From an uncultured Clostridia bacterium (GTDB taxonomy: Bacteria > Bacillota > Clostridia > TANB77 > CAG-508), in the NCBI GenBank assembly GCA_934162365.1, contig CAKPIK010000001.1, positions 186,001 to 250,000 on the forward strand: 64,000 bases of DNA. Reading direction: 5' to 3'. This document shows positions 42,898 through 51,926 of this stretch, one piece after another. Position 1 is the first letter of the stretch; each line of letters begins with the position of its first letter. Below the pieces are notes generated by a model. That model worked only from the letters and a program-made list of their open reading frames with translations, did no database searches and was not told the origin of the DNA. Position numbers and translations under genes: made by a program.

Positions 42898-44844
42898 ATG
42901 AGTAAGAAAACTAAAGAAATTGAGAGAGAAGACTTAATTGAAGATAATAATAAACAACTTAATATGTTTGAAGCCAAAAATATAAAAGATATAATAGCTC
43001 CTTCAGGAATAGACGCTTCAAATTTGAATCATTTAGAAATAATATCACATACAAATAGATTAGCAAGAAGCTTCTTTGTATCAACTCTTCCACGTATGGG
43101 AACATTTCCAGAACTATTAAGAGAAATGTATGATTTTGGAGATATAAACGTTTCTGTATATATAACTCCAGTACAAGAAGCAACATCACAACAAGAATTA
43201 AATAGAACTATAAATGAACTTGAAACAGAAAGATTAGTTGCTGCTGGTAAAGGAAATATAAATAGAGAAGCTGTACTTGCACAAAAAAAATATGAAACAG
43301 AACAATTAAGAGATGAAATAGCAGCAGGATTTAATAAAATGTTTGAAGCTTCAATTATATCAACTGTGTTTGCATATAATATGGAAGACCTAGAGAGATA
43401 TACAAAATTGTTATCTACAGAAATGGGCAAGACTCAAATTGGTTTAAAAACTGCATGGGCTATGCAAGAGGAAGCATTTAAAAGTAATGTTCCATTATGT
43501 AACAATTTACTTTCAAATAAAAAACATACATTTGATAGAAACTCAATGGGAACAGTATTTCCATTTACTTCTTCAGAAGTAGGACATCCTACTGGAGTTC
43601 CAATAGGATATAATAAACAAACAGGAACACCAATACTTTTTGATAATTTCCATTCATCACTTACAAACTACAATATGGTTATATTTGCTAAGTCTGGTGC
43701 TGGTAAATCTGTTACCATGAAAACATTAATATCACGTTCTAGTGTGCTTATGGGAATAGAAAGTTTAGCACTTGATGCAGAAGGTGAGTATACAATAGTT
43801 GCAGAAAGTCTTGGAGGAATAAATGTTATATTAAGCCCAACATCTCCAACTATAATAAATGTATTCGATATAGAACCTGAATTAATAAAAGATGAAATAA
43901 CAGGAAGAGAAAGAGCAGTATTAAATGTACCAAATAAAGTAGAAGATGTTACACAAGCATTACTTACTATGGCAAAAGGAAGTACAAGAAGCACAGAAGT
44001 AAACGAGGTAACAAAGCAAATTATAGCAGAAGCTGTTGCAGATGAATATGAGGCTTATGGAATAAATAATAATATAAACAGTTTGTATAAAAGCGATGTA
44101 ACTTTAATAAACGAAGGACAAATAGAAAAAGAAAAGAAAGAAATGCCAACAATTGGTTCTTGGTATAAAAGAATAGTGAAAATGTCAAAGGAAAATACAA
44201 ATCCTGATTATACAAAACATTATAGCTATTTAATAAAAGTTATGAAACAATACATAAGAGAATTTGATGGACAAATGGCATATTTCGATGGACAATCTAC
44301 ATTTGAACTATTAGATGGAGCACCATTTATAAATCTTGATATTTCCCAATTAGAGGAAAGATTTGCAAGACCACTTGCACAACAAATATTGCTTTCTTGG
44401 ATTTGGGAAAAATTTGTTAAGAAAAATAGTGAAGATAGAAGAAGAGCAAAACAAAAAAGAGTTATAGTTGATGAGGCATGGATGTTACTTCCATACCCAG
44501 AAGCTGTAGACTTCTTGAATAAAATGGCACGTCGTGCAAGAAAAAGAAATGTATCTTTGGCAATTATTTCACAAAGATTCCAAGACTTTTATGAAAAACC
44601 AGAAGCACAGGCTGTTCTTACATCATCAGATACAAAACTATTTTTAGCACAAGATAAATCTGAGATACAATATTTAAAAGAAGTATTTAAACTATCAGAA
44701 GGAGAAGCAAGTTATTTAATAACTGCTCAAAAAGGAGAAGGCTTATTAAAAGTTGGAAATGATACTGCAATACTAAAGATTACACCAACAAAGAAAGAAT
44801 TTGAATTTGTTGAAACAAACTTAAATAAATTAGCGAATAGATAG
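42898..44844 (+). CDS. VirB4-like T4SS ATPase
   Basis: 648 residues. Walker A is FAKSGAGKSVTMKTL (~residues 262-276), Walker B is KRVIVDEAWMLLPYPEAVDFLNKMARRARKRNVSLAIISQ, and an arginine-rich segment and QRFQDF follow. This is the signature of the VirB4/TraE/ConE ATPase family that powers pilus and substrate export. It lacks the usual VirB4 N-terminal domain, supplied by the gene before. No VirD4 coupling ATPase is found anywhere in the window. It starts 2 nt after the preceding stop, in a different reading frame. Confidence 0.9.
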   Translation: MSKKTKEIEREDLIEDNNKQLNMFEAKNIKDIIAPSGIDASNLNHLEIISHTNRLARSFFVSTLPRMGTFPELLREMYDFGDINVSVYITPVQEATSQQELNRTINELETERLVAAGKGNINREAVLAQKKYETEQLRDEIAAGFNKMFEASIISTVFAYNMEDLERYTKLLSTEMGKTQIGLKTAWAMQEEAFKSNVPLCNNLLSNKKHTFDRNSMGTVFPFTSSEVGHPTGVPIGYNKQTGTPILFDNFHSSLTNYNMVIFAKSGAGKSVTMKTLISRSSVLMGIESLALDAEGEYTIVAESLGGINVILSPTSPTIINVFDIEPELIKDEITGRERAVLNVPNKVEDVTQALLTMAKGSTRSTEVNEVTKQIIAEAVADEYEAYGINNNINSLYKSDVTLINEGQIEKEKKEMPTIGSWYKRIVKMSKENTNPDYTKHYSYLIKVMKQYIREFDGQMAYFDGQSTFELLDGAPFINLDISQLEERFARPLAQQILLSWIWEKFVKKNSEDRRRAKQKRVIVDEAWMLLPYPEAVDFLNKMARRARKRNVSLAIISQRFQDFYEKPEAQAVLTSSDTKLFLAQDKSEIQYLKEVFKLSEGEASYLITAQKGEGLLKVGNDTAILKITPTKKEFEFVETNLNKLANR

Positions 44845-44861
44845 AAAGGGAGAACATTTAA

Positions 44862-46739
44862 ATGAACATGTTTTCAAAAAAACAAATAACAAAAAAGTTC
44901 ATATTGATATTAGTGTTGCTTATATTACTTAAATTTATTTTACCACTTAGTGTAAGAGCTGATGAAACAATTTTTGGAGGAAGTACAATTAAGGACTCTG
45001 CTAACACATATAATTATGAAACTAGCAATCCGAGTAAAGAAGGCGGATTCTTTGATATAGGAACTAACTTTACAAAATTGTTATTTCTAGGAGAAAGAGC
45101 AATAATAGGAGCTTTAAATAATATTTTTTGTGATGAAGAACATAAATTTGTATATGGAATAAAAGGTGAAAACATTGTTGTTGAAAATCTTAATTTAACA
45201 CCAGAAAGTATAATAAAAGGAAGCTTCGTGTTATTTGATGCAGATATATTTAAAGATATATCAGATACTTCAAAATATTTTGATGCTGGTAAAACTGATA
45301 CAGTAAATGGAAAGATAGAGTTAAGAAATACTGTTGCAGGTTGGTATTATGCATTAAGAAATTTTGCAATAGTAGCTCTTTTGTCTGTGTTAGTTTATGT
45401 TGGAATAAGAATGATAACATCAACAATATCACAAGATAAAGCAAAATTTAAGATAATGCTTAAGGATTGGCTTGTAGCTTTATGTCTGGTTGTTGTTATG
45501 CATTATATAATGATAACAATATTAAATTTATCTAGTATGATAACAGATGCAATTGCTGGACCAGGTGGAGCAGCAAGTTCACAAACAGAAGGTTTAATGC
45601 AAAAAATAGGAACAATTACAGAAGCAGATAAATCATACACTGTAACTTACGACGGAAAAGCACGTGACGATATTAGAGCGATTATGGTTACCACAGATGA
45701 GAACAACCAAGTTACAGAACTAGAATTTTATGACATAGGTGATGCACTAGCATTTATGTTATTGTTATTAGTTATAATATTCTATACTGGGTTATTTGCA
45801 GTTAAATATTTAAAAAGGGAATTTACAATAATATTCTTAATATTATTAGCACCAATATCTGCTGTAACATATCCAATAGATAAAATTGCAGATGGAAAAG
45901 CACAAGCATTTAACAAGTGGTTTTATGAATTTTTGTATAATATTATAATTCAACCATTTCATTTGTTAATCTATGTGGTATTAGTAGGATCTGCCACTCA
46001 ATTAGCAAATGACAACATATTATATTCAATTATATGTTTTGCTGTTATGATACCAGCAGAAAAATTTATAAAAGAAATGTTTGGATTTAGAGATAAATTA
46101 GGATCACCTCTTGGTGGCTTTGCAGGAGGAGCTATAGCTAGTCAATTACTTAATAAAATGAAAGGTGGAGGATCTTCTGGTAAGAGCGGAAAAGAAAATA
46201 ATGATGATAGTACATCTAATAAAATACCACCAAGAACGGTTGATGATGCTAATTTAATGAATGGAGAGAATAAAGAAAGTTTACAAGCTTCAGAAGAAGG
46301 TAATACAGCTAATATTAATGAACAAGATGTTGGAGATGGAGAAAATAATTTGGCAGGTGTAGAAGATAGTACAGCTAATATTAGTGATACGAGTGGTGAA
46401 CTTGGAGAAGGCGAAAATCTAGAAGAAAACGATTTAGAAAATGAAGATAATACTCAAGCTAGCAGTAGTGGAGATTCAACTCTTGATAGTTCTGGTGAAA
46501 AACAAGACTTTATTTCGAAAGTAAAAAGTAAACATAATCTAAGAATGACTAAAAAATGGGGTTCGGCAAATAGAGGAAAAAGATGGATAAATCGAGGAAA
46601 AAAATTACGGAAAAGGAACATTGAAAACTGCTGCAACAGGAGCAGGAGCCTTAGCTGGAGGAACATTGAGCTTTATGATGGGACAAGGCTTTGGAAAAGG
46701 AGCATTAGCAGGAGGTACCATTGGAAATACTTTATATAA
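44862..46739 (+). CDS. VirB6/TrbL-like membrane protein, N-terminal part of frameshifted gene
   Basis: A signal peptide (~1-33), an extracytoplasmic region, then ~six membrane helices (WYYALRNFAIVALLSVLVYVGIRMI, MLKDWLVALCLVVVMHYIMI, ALAFMLLLLVIIFYTGL and others) typical of VirB6/TrbL, and a Gly/Ser/Glu-rich cytoplasmic linker. From about 46600 the frame goes wrong: the last ~35 codons are Arg/Asn/Ser junk while the correct continuation lies one frame over (46591-47802). A run of seven A (46599-46605) is one base too long. Restoring the frame gives ~980 residues, like its paralogue at 51711-54915. Confidence 0.8.
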   Translation: MNMFSKKQITKKFILILVLLILLKFILPLSVRADETIFGGSTIKDSANTYNYETSNPSKEGGFFDIGTNFTKLLFLGERAIIGALNNIFCDEEHKFVYGIKGENIVVENLNLTPESIIKGSFVLFDADIFKDISDTSKYFDAGKTDTVNGKIELRNTVAGWYYALRNFAIVALLSVLVYVGIRMITSTISQDKAKFKIMLKDWLVALCLVVVMHYIMITILNLSSMITDAIAGPGGAASSQTEGLMQKIGTITEADKSYTVTYDGKARDDIRAIMVTTDENNQVTELEFYDIGDALAFMLLLLVIIFYTGLFAVKYLKREFTIIFLILLAPISAVTYPIDKIADGKAQAFNKWFYEFLYNIIIQPFHLLIYVVLVGSATQLANDNILYSIICFAVMIPAEKFIKEMFGFRDKLGSPLGGFAGGAIASQLLNKMKGGGSSGKSGKENNDDSTSNKIPPRTVDDANLMNGENKESLQASEEGNTANINEQDVGDGENNLAGVEDSTANISDTSGELGEGENLEENDLENEDNTQASSSGDSTLDSSGEKQDFISKVKSKHNLRMTKKWGSANRGKRWINRGKKLRKRNIENCCNRSRSLSWRNIELYDGTRLWKRSISRRYHWKYFI

Positions 46740-47802
46740 AAAGGGCGAAGGAGCAGTTGGAAATGCAGTAGAAGCTGGAAATGATTATGCAGATATATTT
46801 AGAAATGATAAACAAAAAGAAAAGAAAGCACGTAAAGAATTTAGATCAGACAGAAAACAAGTTAATAATGCTATAAATAGCTTTAAAAAGAATAATGATG
46901 GAAAAGAACCATCAGCAGACGAATTAAAGAAAGAGATAGACGATAGATTTGAACTTTCAAGATATGGTTTGTCTGATGATGAAATTGATGATATATTACC
47001 TGAATATCAAGATAAAGTGCAAGAACTTATGGATAAAGGAAAGACAGAGGATGAAGCAAGAAAAATAGCAGGAGACCAAGAAAAATATACTTCTCAATTA
47101 GCTAAAGCATATAGCTTAAAAGATTTTAGGGATAGCAAAACAATGAGTGGAGCATTAACACAATTAACTAAGGGATTAGGCTCTGAAGACGCTGCAAGAA
47201 GATATTTGACAAATGCTGCTAAAATGAAAGGAGTTAATGCAGCGGAAGTTGCTTTACCACCTAAACAAATTACATTACCACCAGAAATAGTTGAAAGAAA
47301 TAATGCTATAGGAAGCTTAAAAGCTAGAGGAGTTGACAAACCAACAGAAATTGAAATTAACCAAGAACTCGATTTACATAAACAAATGATTGACAATGGA
47401 TTCTCTGAGGCTCAAATAAAAGAATTAAACGACATGTCAAATGGAAATAATGATTATGTTGTAAAAGTTAATACAACATTAAAAATGCATGCTGAATGGA
47501 AAAAAGGAAGCAATGATAATGTCGCTAAAATAGTCGGAAAAAATGCAAGTAAAGATGAGGCAAATACTGAGATAATTGAACAAGTAAAACTAGAATCAAT
47601 GGGAGTTAGCAAAGAAAAAATGGCTGATACTAGAATGCTTGAATTAGATTATTCAAAAGGTAATACTCAGAAGTTAGATAAAGCAAGAGCTTTAGGAAAA
47701 AAAGCCTTGAAGAATGGCGGTAAATTGTCTGCTAAAGATAAATTATCAAATGATATAGATGCAGTTGCATTAGCTGAAACTTATGCAGATGCAATTAAAT
47801 AA
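46591..47802 (+). CDS. C-terminal part of the frameshifted VirB6/TrbL-like protein
   Basis: This frame is open from 46591; the TTG at 46621 is not preceded by a convincing ribosome site. It reads NYGKGTLKTAATGAGALAGG at the junction, matching glycine-rich sequence in the paralogue, then a charged helical cytoplasmic domain. It is the natural C-terminus of the preceding protein rather than an independent gene. The next gene starts 18 nt after its stop with a GGAGG. Confidence 0.75.
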   Translation: MEEKNYGKGTLKTAATGAGALAGGTLSFMMGQGFGKGALAGGTIGNTLYKKGEGAVGNAVEAGNDYADIFRNDKQKEKKARKEFRSDRKQVNNAINSFKKNNDGKEPSADELKKEIDDRFELSRYGLSDDEIDDILPEYQDKVQELMDKGKTEDEARKIAGDQEKYTSQLAKAYSLKDFRDSKTMSGALTQLTKGLGSEDAARRYLTNAAKMKGVNAAEVALPPKQITLPPEIVERNNAIGSLKARGVDKPTEIEINQELDLHKQMIDNGFSEAQIKELNDMSNGNNDYVVKVNTTLKMHAEWKKGSNDNVAKIVGKNASKDEANTEIIEQVKLESMGVSKEKMADTRMLELDYSKGNTQKLDKARALGKKALKNGGKLSAKDKLSNDIDAVALAETYADAIK

Positions 47803-47820
47803 TATTAAAGGAGGTTTACT

Positions 47821-48312
47821 ATGGATATAAAAAGAAACGTAAGATTATTTTTTGTATCATATGGTAAACTTCTTTTTGAAATTTTATTTGTTATAGCATT
47901 AATAATATTAGGTTTGCAATATTTAAATAAAAAAGTGGCAGAACCAAAACAAGTAAGTGCACAAATAAATATTGAAAATACAAATAATGTTCAAAATATT
48001 CAACAAGATAAAAATATTATTTCCACATTTTTAGAATATTGTAAAAATAATCAAGTACAAGAAGCGTATGCAATGTTATCTGAAAATTGTAAAAAAGAAA
48101 AATATAATTCAATAGATTTATTTAATAAAAATTATATGCAGAAATATTTTCGTATTGATATTGAAGAATATAAAGTATATATCTTAAACAAAAATTATGT
48201 GGCAGAAATTAAAGAAAGTGCAATATCAAGTGGAAAAGTAGATTCAATAGAAAAGCTTGAGTTTAGTATAGAAAGTGAAGTATTAGAAAATAAAATATAC
48301 ATTTATGATTAA
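47821..48312 (+). CDS. Membrane-anchored NTF2/VirB8-like candidate (short)
   Basis: 163 residues. One membrane helix (~16-36) and an extracytoplasmic domain with FLEYCKNNQVQEAYAMLSENCKKEKYNSIDLF, a pattern found in NTF2-like proteins such as the Gram-positive VirB8 equivalents. The domain is the same kind as those repeated in the gene at 49808. It follows the VirB6-like gene by 18 nt (AAAGGAGG). Assignment as a VirB8-type channel component is from topology and context. Confidence 0.6.
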   Translation: MDIKRNVRLFFVSYGKLLFEILFVIALIILGLQYLNKKVAEPKQVSAQINIENTNNVQNIQQDKNIISTFLEYCKNNQVQEAYAMLSENCKKEKYNSIDLFNKNYMQKYFRIDIEEYKVYILNKNYVAEIKESAISSGKVDSIEKLEFSIESEVLENKIYIYD

Positions 48313-48327
48313 ATTTAGGAGAAATTC

Positions 48328-49794
48328 ATGGGAGAAGGACAAAGCATAGGAGATATAATAAAAAATAAATTTAAACAAGCCGGAAAAAATGTAGGAAAAG
48401 CAATGCTAAAAAAATTAAAATTTCTTACACCATATATAGCAATTGGAATAGGAATATTATTAATAGCATCTTTCATCCTATGCTTATTTATCGATGCCGG
48501 AAGTATAGGAGTAAAAGCACTTGATGAAAGCTACCAAAATTCTTCTGTGGCAGCATGGGAACAATTTATTAGGTATTTACATATTGCTGAAGGAGGAGGA
48601 AGCGTAACTAAAAACTCATCTGGAGAAGACTGTTATACAGTTCAAAATGGGGCTGTTGGTTATGGAGTAGATATTGCAACTCATGGAGATAAATTAAGGG
48701 CACAAGGTTATGATACATCAGAGGGATCTTTAATTCCGGTATCAGTAGTCGATCCAATAGAAAATGAAGTTGTAAAAGCTAGATATAATGATATAGAAAA
48801 TTTAGTAAACGCAAATGGAATACAATTAACACAATATCAAATATTTGCATTAGTATCTAGAACTTATAATTATGGCTTTTCAGGAGGAACAGGACAAGCA
48901 ACTGAAACATTTAAATATCCATCTACATTAACATTCGTTGAAGCTTATAAACAATATTATGTTAGTATAGATAATGAAAGCTATTATGGAGATTATACAA
49001 AAACAGATTTTTCTAATGGATTATTTACTCAATATATGACATGGCTTGACTATGCTAATACTGGAACACACCCAGAAGGCTGGGAAACAAGAAGGAAATC
49101 TGAATGGTGTTTGTTTCAAACAGGATATTATGGATGGGGACTTCAAAATAATTCATATCCACAAGGATTTGATGAATATTGGGTAACAACAAAAACTCTC
49201 GGAGTAGATTTATATAATGAAGATGGGACTGTTAACGAAGATAAAATGCAAGAATTAGAATATGCACTAGAAGATGAGCATAATATAATAAAATCAGGAA
49301 AAGGATTTAATAACTGGGTGTCAATTCCAGAAGGCGATACTGATAATGAAACAAGAAGAAAAGTAACTGGAACGTTCCATGGCTTTTCAGGTGAGGTAAG
49401 AGGAGGAACTCCAAGAGGAAATAACGGATTATCAACTTATCAATGTACATGGTGGGCAAATGGAAGAGCAAGTGAATTTTTATCTGTATATGGTACTAAG
49501 TATAAAACTTATCCTTCAGCAGAAGGTAATGGTGGACAATATTATGTAATAAATAAAAATAGAGGATGGTTTAAATATGGTTCAGAACCAAAACCAAATT
49601 CTTTATTATCAACTACCAGTGGTTCAAATGAAGGACATGTACTATATATAGAAGCAGTTGATTATAAAAATAGAGTTTATTATGCAAGTGAAGCAGGAAG
49701 CGGATATAAATGGGGCGGAATATGTAAGTATAGTTTTGGACATCATACTTGTAATGATAATTATGGATTTATATATTTAGATGAGCCTAATTAA
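48328..49794 (+). CDS. Membrane-anchored bifunctional cell-wall hydrolase (lysozyme-like + CHAP), VirB1-like
   Basis: 488 residues. A membrane helix (~35-60) is followed by a lysozyme-like domain: AAWEQFIRYLHIAEGGG (catalytic Glu), GAVGYGVDIATH and LTQYQIFALVSRTYNYG, resembling phage GH24-type enzymes. The last ~130 residues are a CHAP amidase/endopeptidase: STYQCTWWANGRASEF supplies the Cys and NEGHVLYIEAVDYKNRVYY the His. Such hydrolases open peptidoglycan for T4SS assembly. The stop overlaps the upstream ATG of the next ORF by a few bases. Confidence 0.87.
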   Translation: MGEGQSIGDIIKNKFKQAGKNVGKAMLKKLKFLTPYIAIGIGILLIASFILCLFIDAGSIGVKALDESYQNSSVAAWEQFIRYLHIAEGGGSVTKNSSGEDCYTVQNGAVGYGVDIATHGDKLRAQGYDTSEGSLIPVSVVDPIENEVVKARYNDIENLVNANGIQLTQYQIFALVSRTYNYGFSGGTGQATETFKYPSTLTFVEAYKQYYVSIDNESYYGDYTKTDFSNGLFTQYMTWLDYANTGTHPEGWETRRKSEWCLFQTGYYGWGLQNNSYPQGFDEYWVTTKTLGVDLYNEDGTVNEDKMQELEYALEDEHNIIKSGKGFNNWVSIPEGDTDNETRRKVTGTFHGFSGEVRGGTPRGNNGLSTYQCTWWANGRASEFLSVYGTKYKTYPSAEGNGGQYYVINKNRGWFKYGSEPKPNSLLSTTSGSNEGHVLYIEAVDYKNRVYYASEAGSGYKWGGICKYSFGHHTCNDNYGFIYLDEPN

Positions 49795-49807
49795 AAAGGA
49801 GAATAAA

Positions 49808-51163
49808 ATGAATAAAAGTAGAAAAGTAGTTTTAATTCTAATTATAGTTTTTTTAGTTATTGTATGTTCTATTATTATTTCTTTATATAATTTAAATAAA
49901 AAAGTAAATAAAAATAGCACAAACAATAATACTGTAAATAAATTAGATAATGAATATTTACAAAATACAGATACAATATATGATGATAGTATGGCTCAAA
50001 AGATAGATATAGATAAAATATTAAAATATGAAACGGTTTCAACTGATTATATTACTATGAATGCGTTAACAGAAAATTATATAAATTTAATCGCCAACAA
50101 AGATACTACTAAATTGAATGCACTCCTAGCACCTTCATATAAAGAAAAATATAATATAAATAGTAATAATATGTTTAAAATACTTACAGTTCCTCAATTA
50201 ACTGATTATAGACAAACATATAAATTAACAATAAACGAAATGTTAAATGCTCAAATTGATGAGACTATATTTGTTTATATTATAGATTCAAAATGCAGAA
50301 TTAGTGGAACTGATAATATCTTTTCATTGAGAGTTATGTTTGAAGTTGATACGGCAAATAAAACATATATTATATATCCATATCAATATATAAATGATAA
50401 GGGTTATAATAAACTAAAAAGTGGAGATAAAATAGATTTTGATAAAGAAGAGATTATAAGCTCCGAATATAATACATTTAATTATATATCATATAATGAT
50501 AATGAAATGGCAAATATGTATTTTAATGAATATATGGAATTATTAATGTACTATCAAGATGATGCTTATAATATGTTAGATTCAGAATATTCTAATAAAA
50601 GATTTGGAAATAGTAATACTTTTAAAGCATGGATAAAAGAAAATTCTAAAACTATTTTTTCAAGCCAAGTAAACAAGTATGCAATTTCATATAAGAATAA
50701 TCATAAAGTATATATATGTGTAGATAACTATAACAATTATTATATTTTTAATGAACAAGATGGAATAATGAGAAGTAAAGTAACTTTGGATAATTACACT
50801 ATATTATCAGATACTGACACACAAAAATATCAACAAGCAACAGAAGTTAATAAAGCTAAATATCAAGTAGAAACACTAATACAAAAAATTAATATGAAAG
50901 ATTATAAATCTATATATGATAAATTAGATAGTACTTTTAGAAATAATAATTTTAAAACAGTAGATTCTTTAAAGGAATATATTAAAAATAATTTTTATGA
51001 TATAAACAGTATAGATGTAAAAGATATATATGAAGAAGAAAATTATAATGTATTTAAATGTGAAATAACTAATTTAAGAAATAATGATGAAACTAAACAA
51101 TTGACAGTTGTAGTAAGTATAAAAGAAGGAATGGACTATGCTATGTCATTTAGTTTTGAATAA
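49808..51163 (+). CDS. Membrane-anchored protein with repeated NTF2-like domains, VirB8/TcpC-like candidate
   Basis: About 451 residues from the ATG at 49808 (AAAAGGAGAA upstream; the in-frame ATG at 49781 lies inside the hydrolase gene). One membrane helix (~5-27), then roughly three extracytoplasmic segments that start with similar helices (ITMNALTENYINLIANKDTTKLNALL, NMYFNEYMELLMYYQDDAYNML, KYQVETLIQKINMKDYKSIYDKL). This suggests three NTF2-like domains, as in tandem VirB8/TcpC proteins. Last gene before the terminator at 51162. Confidence 0.65.
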   Translation: MNKSRKVVLILIIVFLVIVCSIIISLYNLNKKVNKNSTNNNTVNKLDNEYLQNTDTIYDDSMAQKIDIDKILKYETVSTDYITMNALTENYINLIANKDTTKLNALLAPSYKEKYNINSNNMFKILTVPQLTDYRQTYKLTINEMLNAQIDETIFVYIIDSKCRISGTDNIFSLRVMFEVDTANKTYIIYPYQYINDKGYNKLKSGDKIDFDKEEIISSEYNTFNYISYNDNEMANMYFNEYMELLMYYQDDAYNMLDSEYSNKRFGNSNTFKAWIKENSKTIFSSQVNKYAISYKNNHKVYICVDNYNNYYIFNEQDGIMRSKVTLDNYTILSDTDTQKYQQATEVNKAKYQVETLIQKINMKDYKSIYDKLDSTFRNNNFKTVDSLKEYIKNNFYDINSIDVKDIYEEENYNVFKCEITNLRNNDETKQLTVVVSIKEGMDYAMSFSFE

Positions 51164-51193
51164 AAAAATTACGGTTTAGCCGTAATTTTTTTA
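51162..51193. terminator. Bidirectional terminator between T4SS genes and XRE regulator
   Basis: TTACGG and CCGTAA with A- and T-rich flanks on both sides. Confidence 0.85.
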
Positions 51194-51556
51194 TATTTTA
51201 TTTTTATTCTCATTTGCTAGAAAATGTATGTTATTTTTTATTAACTTTTTATCTTTTTCTGATAATAATAAATAATCATGAGAAATATCGTTTATAAAAT
51301 CATTTAATTGATTGTATAAATTTGGATTTAAAATTCTATCTATTGATATATCTAAAGCATTACAAATATTAGAAAAAATAATAATATTTGGTACTTTTTT
51401 TCCAATTTCTATTTCATATAAATAATTAGAGGATATATTACTTTTTTCTGCTAATCTTTCTCTGGATATTCCATAACTTGTTCTTATTGACGATATTCTT
51501 TCACCAATTTCTTTTGCCTTTTGAGATTTTAATTCTTTTTCATCCATTAAATACAT
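51191..51556 (-). CDS. XRE family transcriptional regulator
   Basis: 121 residues. The helix-turn-helix is at ~16-70: GERISSIRTSYGISRERLAEKSNISSNYLYEIEIGKKVPNIIIFSNICNALDISIDRIL. The C-terminal ~45 residues are acidic/helical, probably for dimerisation. The AGGAGG is only 2 nt from the first ATG (51556), so the ATG at 51547 may be the true start. It is divergent from the second VirB6-like gene and convergent with the first T4SS block, the only minus-strand gene in that locus, so it probably controls it. Confidence 0.85.
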   Translation of the reverse strand: MYLMDEKELKSQKAKEIGERISSIRTSYGISRERLAEKSNISSNYLYEIEIGKKVPNIIIFSNICNALDISIDRILNPNLYNQLNDFINDISHDYLLLSEKDKKLIKNNIHFLANENKNKI

Positions 51557-51646
51557 AACCTCCTATTCATTTATATTATATTATTTTAAGTACCTATCAA
51601 ATATATTCTAAAGATAGTAAAATTAAGCAAAAAAACCAACAATAGA

Positions 51647-51675
51647 TTGACAAAAGCATGAGAAAAATATATAAT
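51647..51675 (+). promoter_or_regulatory. Consensus promoter of the second VirB6-like gene
   Basis: TTGACA (51647-51652), 17-nt spacer, TATAAT (51670-51675). It is divergent from the XRE gene and likely under its control. Confidence 0.8.
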
Positions 51676-51710
51676 AAAATAAAAAAATGTAAAAACAGGA
51701 GAAAATTTAT

Positions 51711-51926
51711 ATGAAAAATCATATAAAAATTAGAGATAAAATACTTATATCAATAATCATAATTATTATGTTATTTAATTTTATTTTTCAAAAGCCAGTT
51801 AAAGCGAGCCTTTTTGGAAAAGCAGTAGGCACAGCAGCAGGGGCACTAATGCCTCTTATATGTGATTTTACACTTTTTTTACGGGGATACAGTTTTAAAT
51901 ACTCTTCAAACTACTTTATATGTTGA
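51711..51926 (+). CDS. N-terminal fragment of the second VirB6/TrbL-like protein (frameshifted)
   Basis: 71 codons beginning with a signal peptide (~1-32, FNFIFQKPVKA). Up to LICDFTLF the sequence makes sense; after a run of seven T (51883-51889) it ends within 13 codons. The continuation is one frame over in the ORF from 51862. With six T the text reads ...DFTLFYGDTVLNTLQ and the two pieces form one protein. It is not an independent gene. Confidence 0.7.
   Translation: MKNHIKIRDKILISIIIIIMLFNFIFQKPVKASLFGKAVGTAAGALMPLICDFTLFLRGYSFKYSSNYFIC

Noticed and set aside
46590..46620. Programmed -1 ribosomal frameshift at A7
   Set aside because: A -1 slip would not reach the downstream frame; +1 (or loss of one A) is needed, so error, mutation or phase variation fit better.
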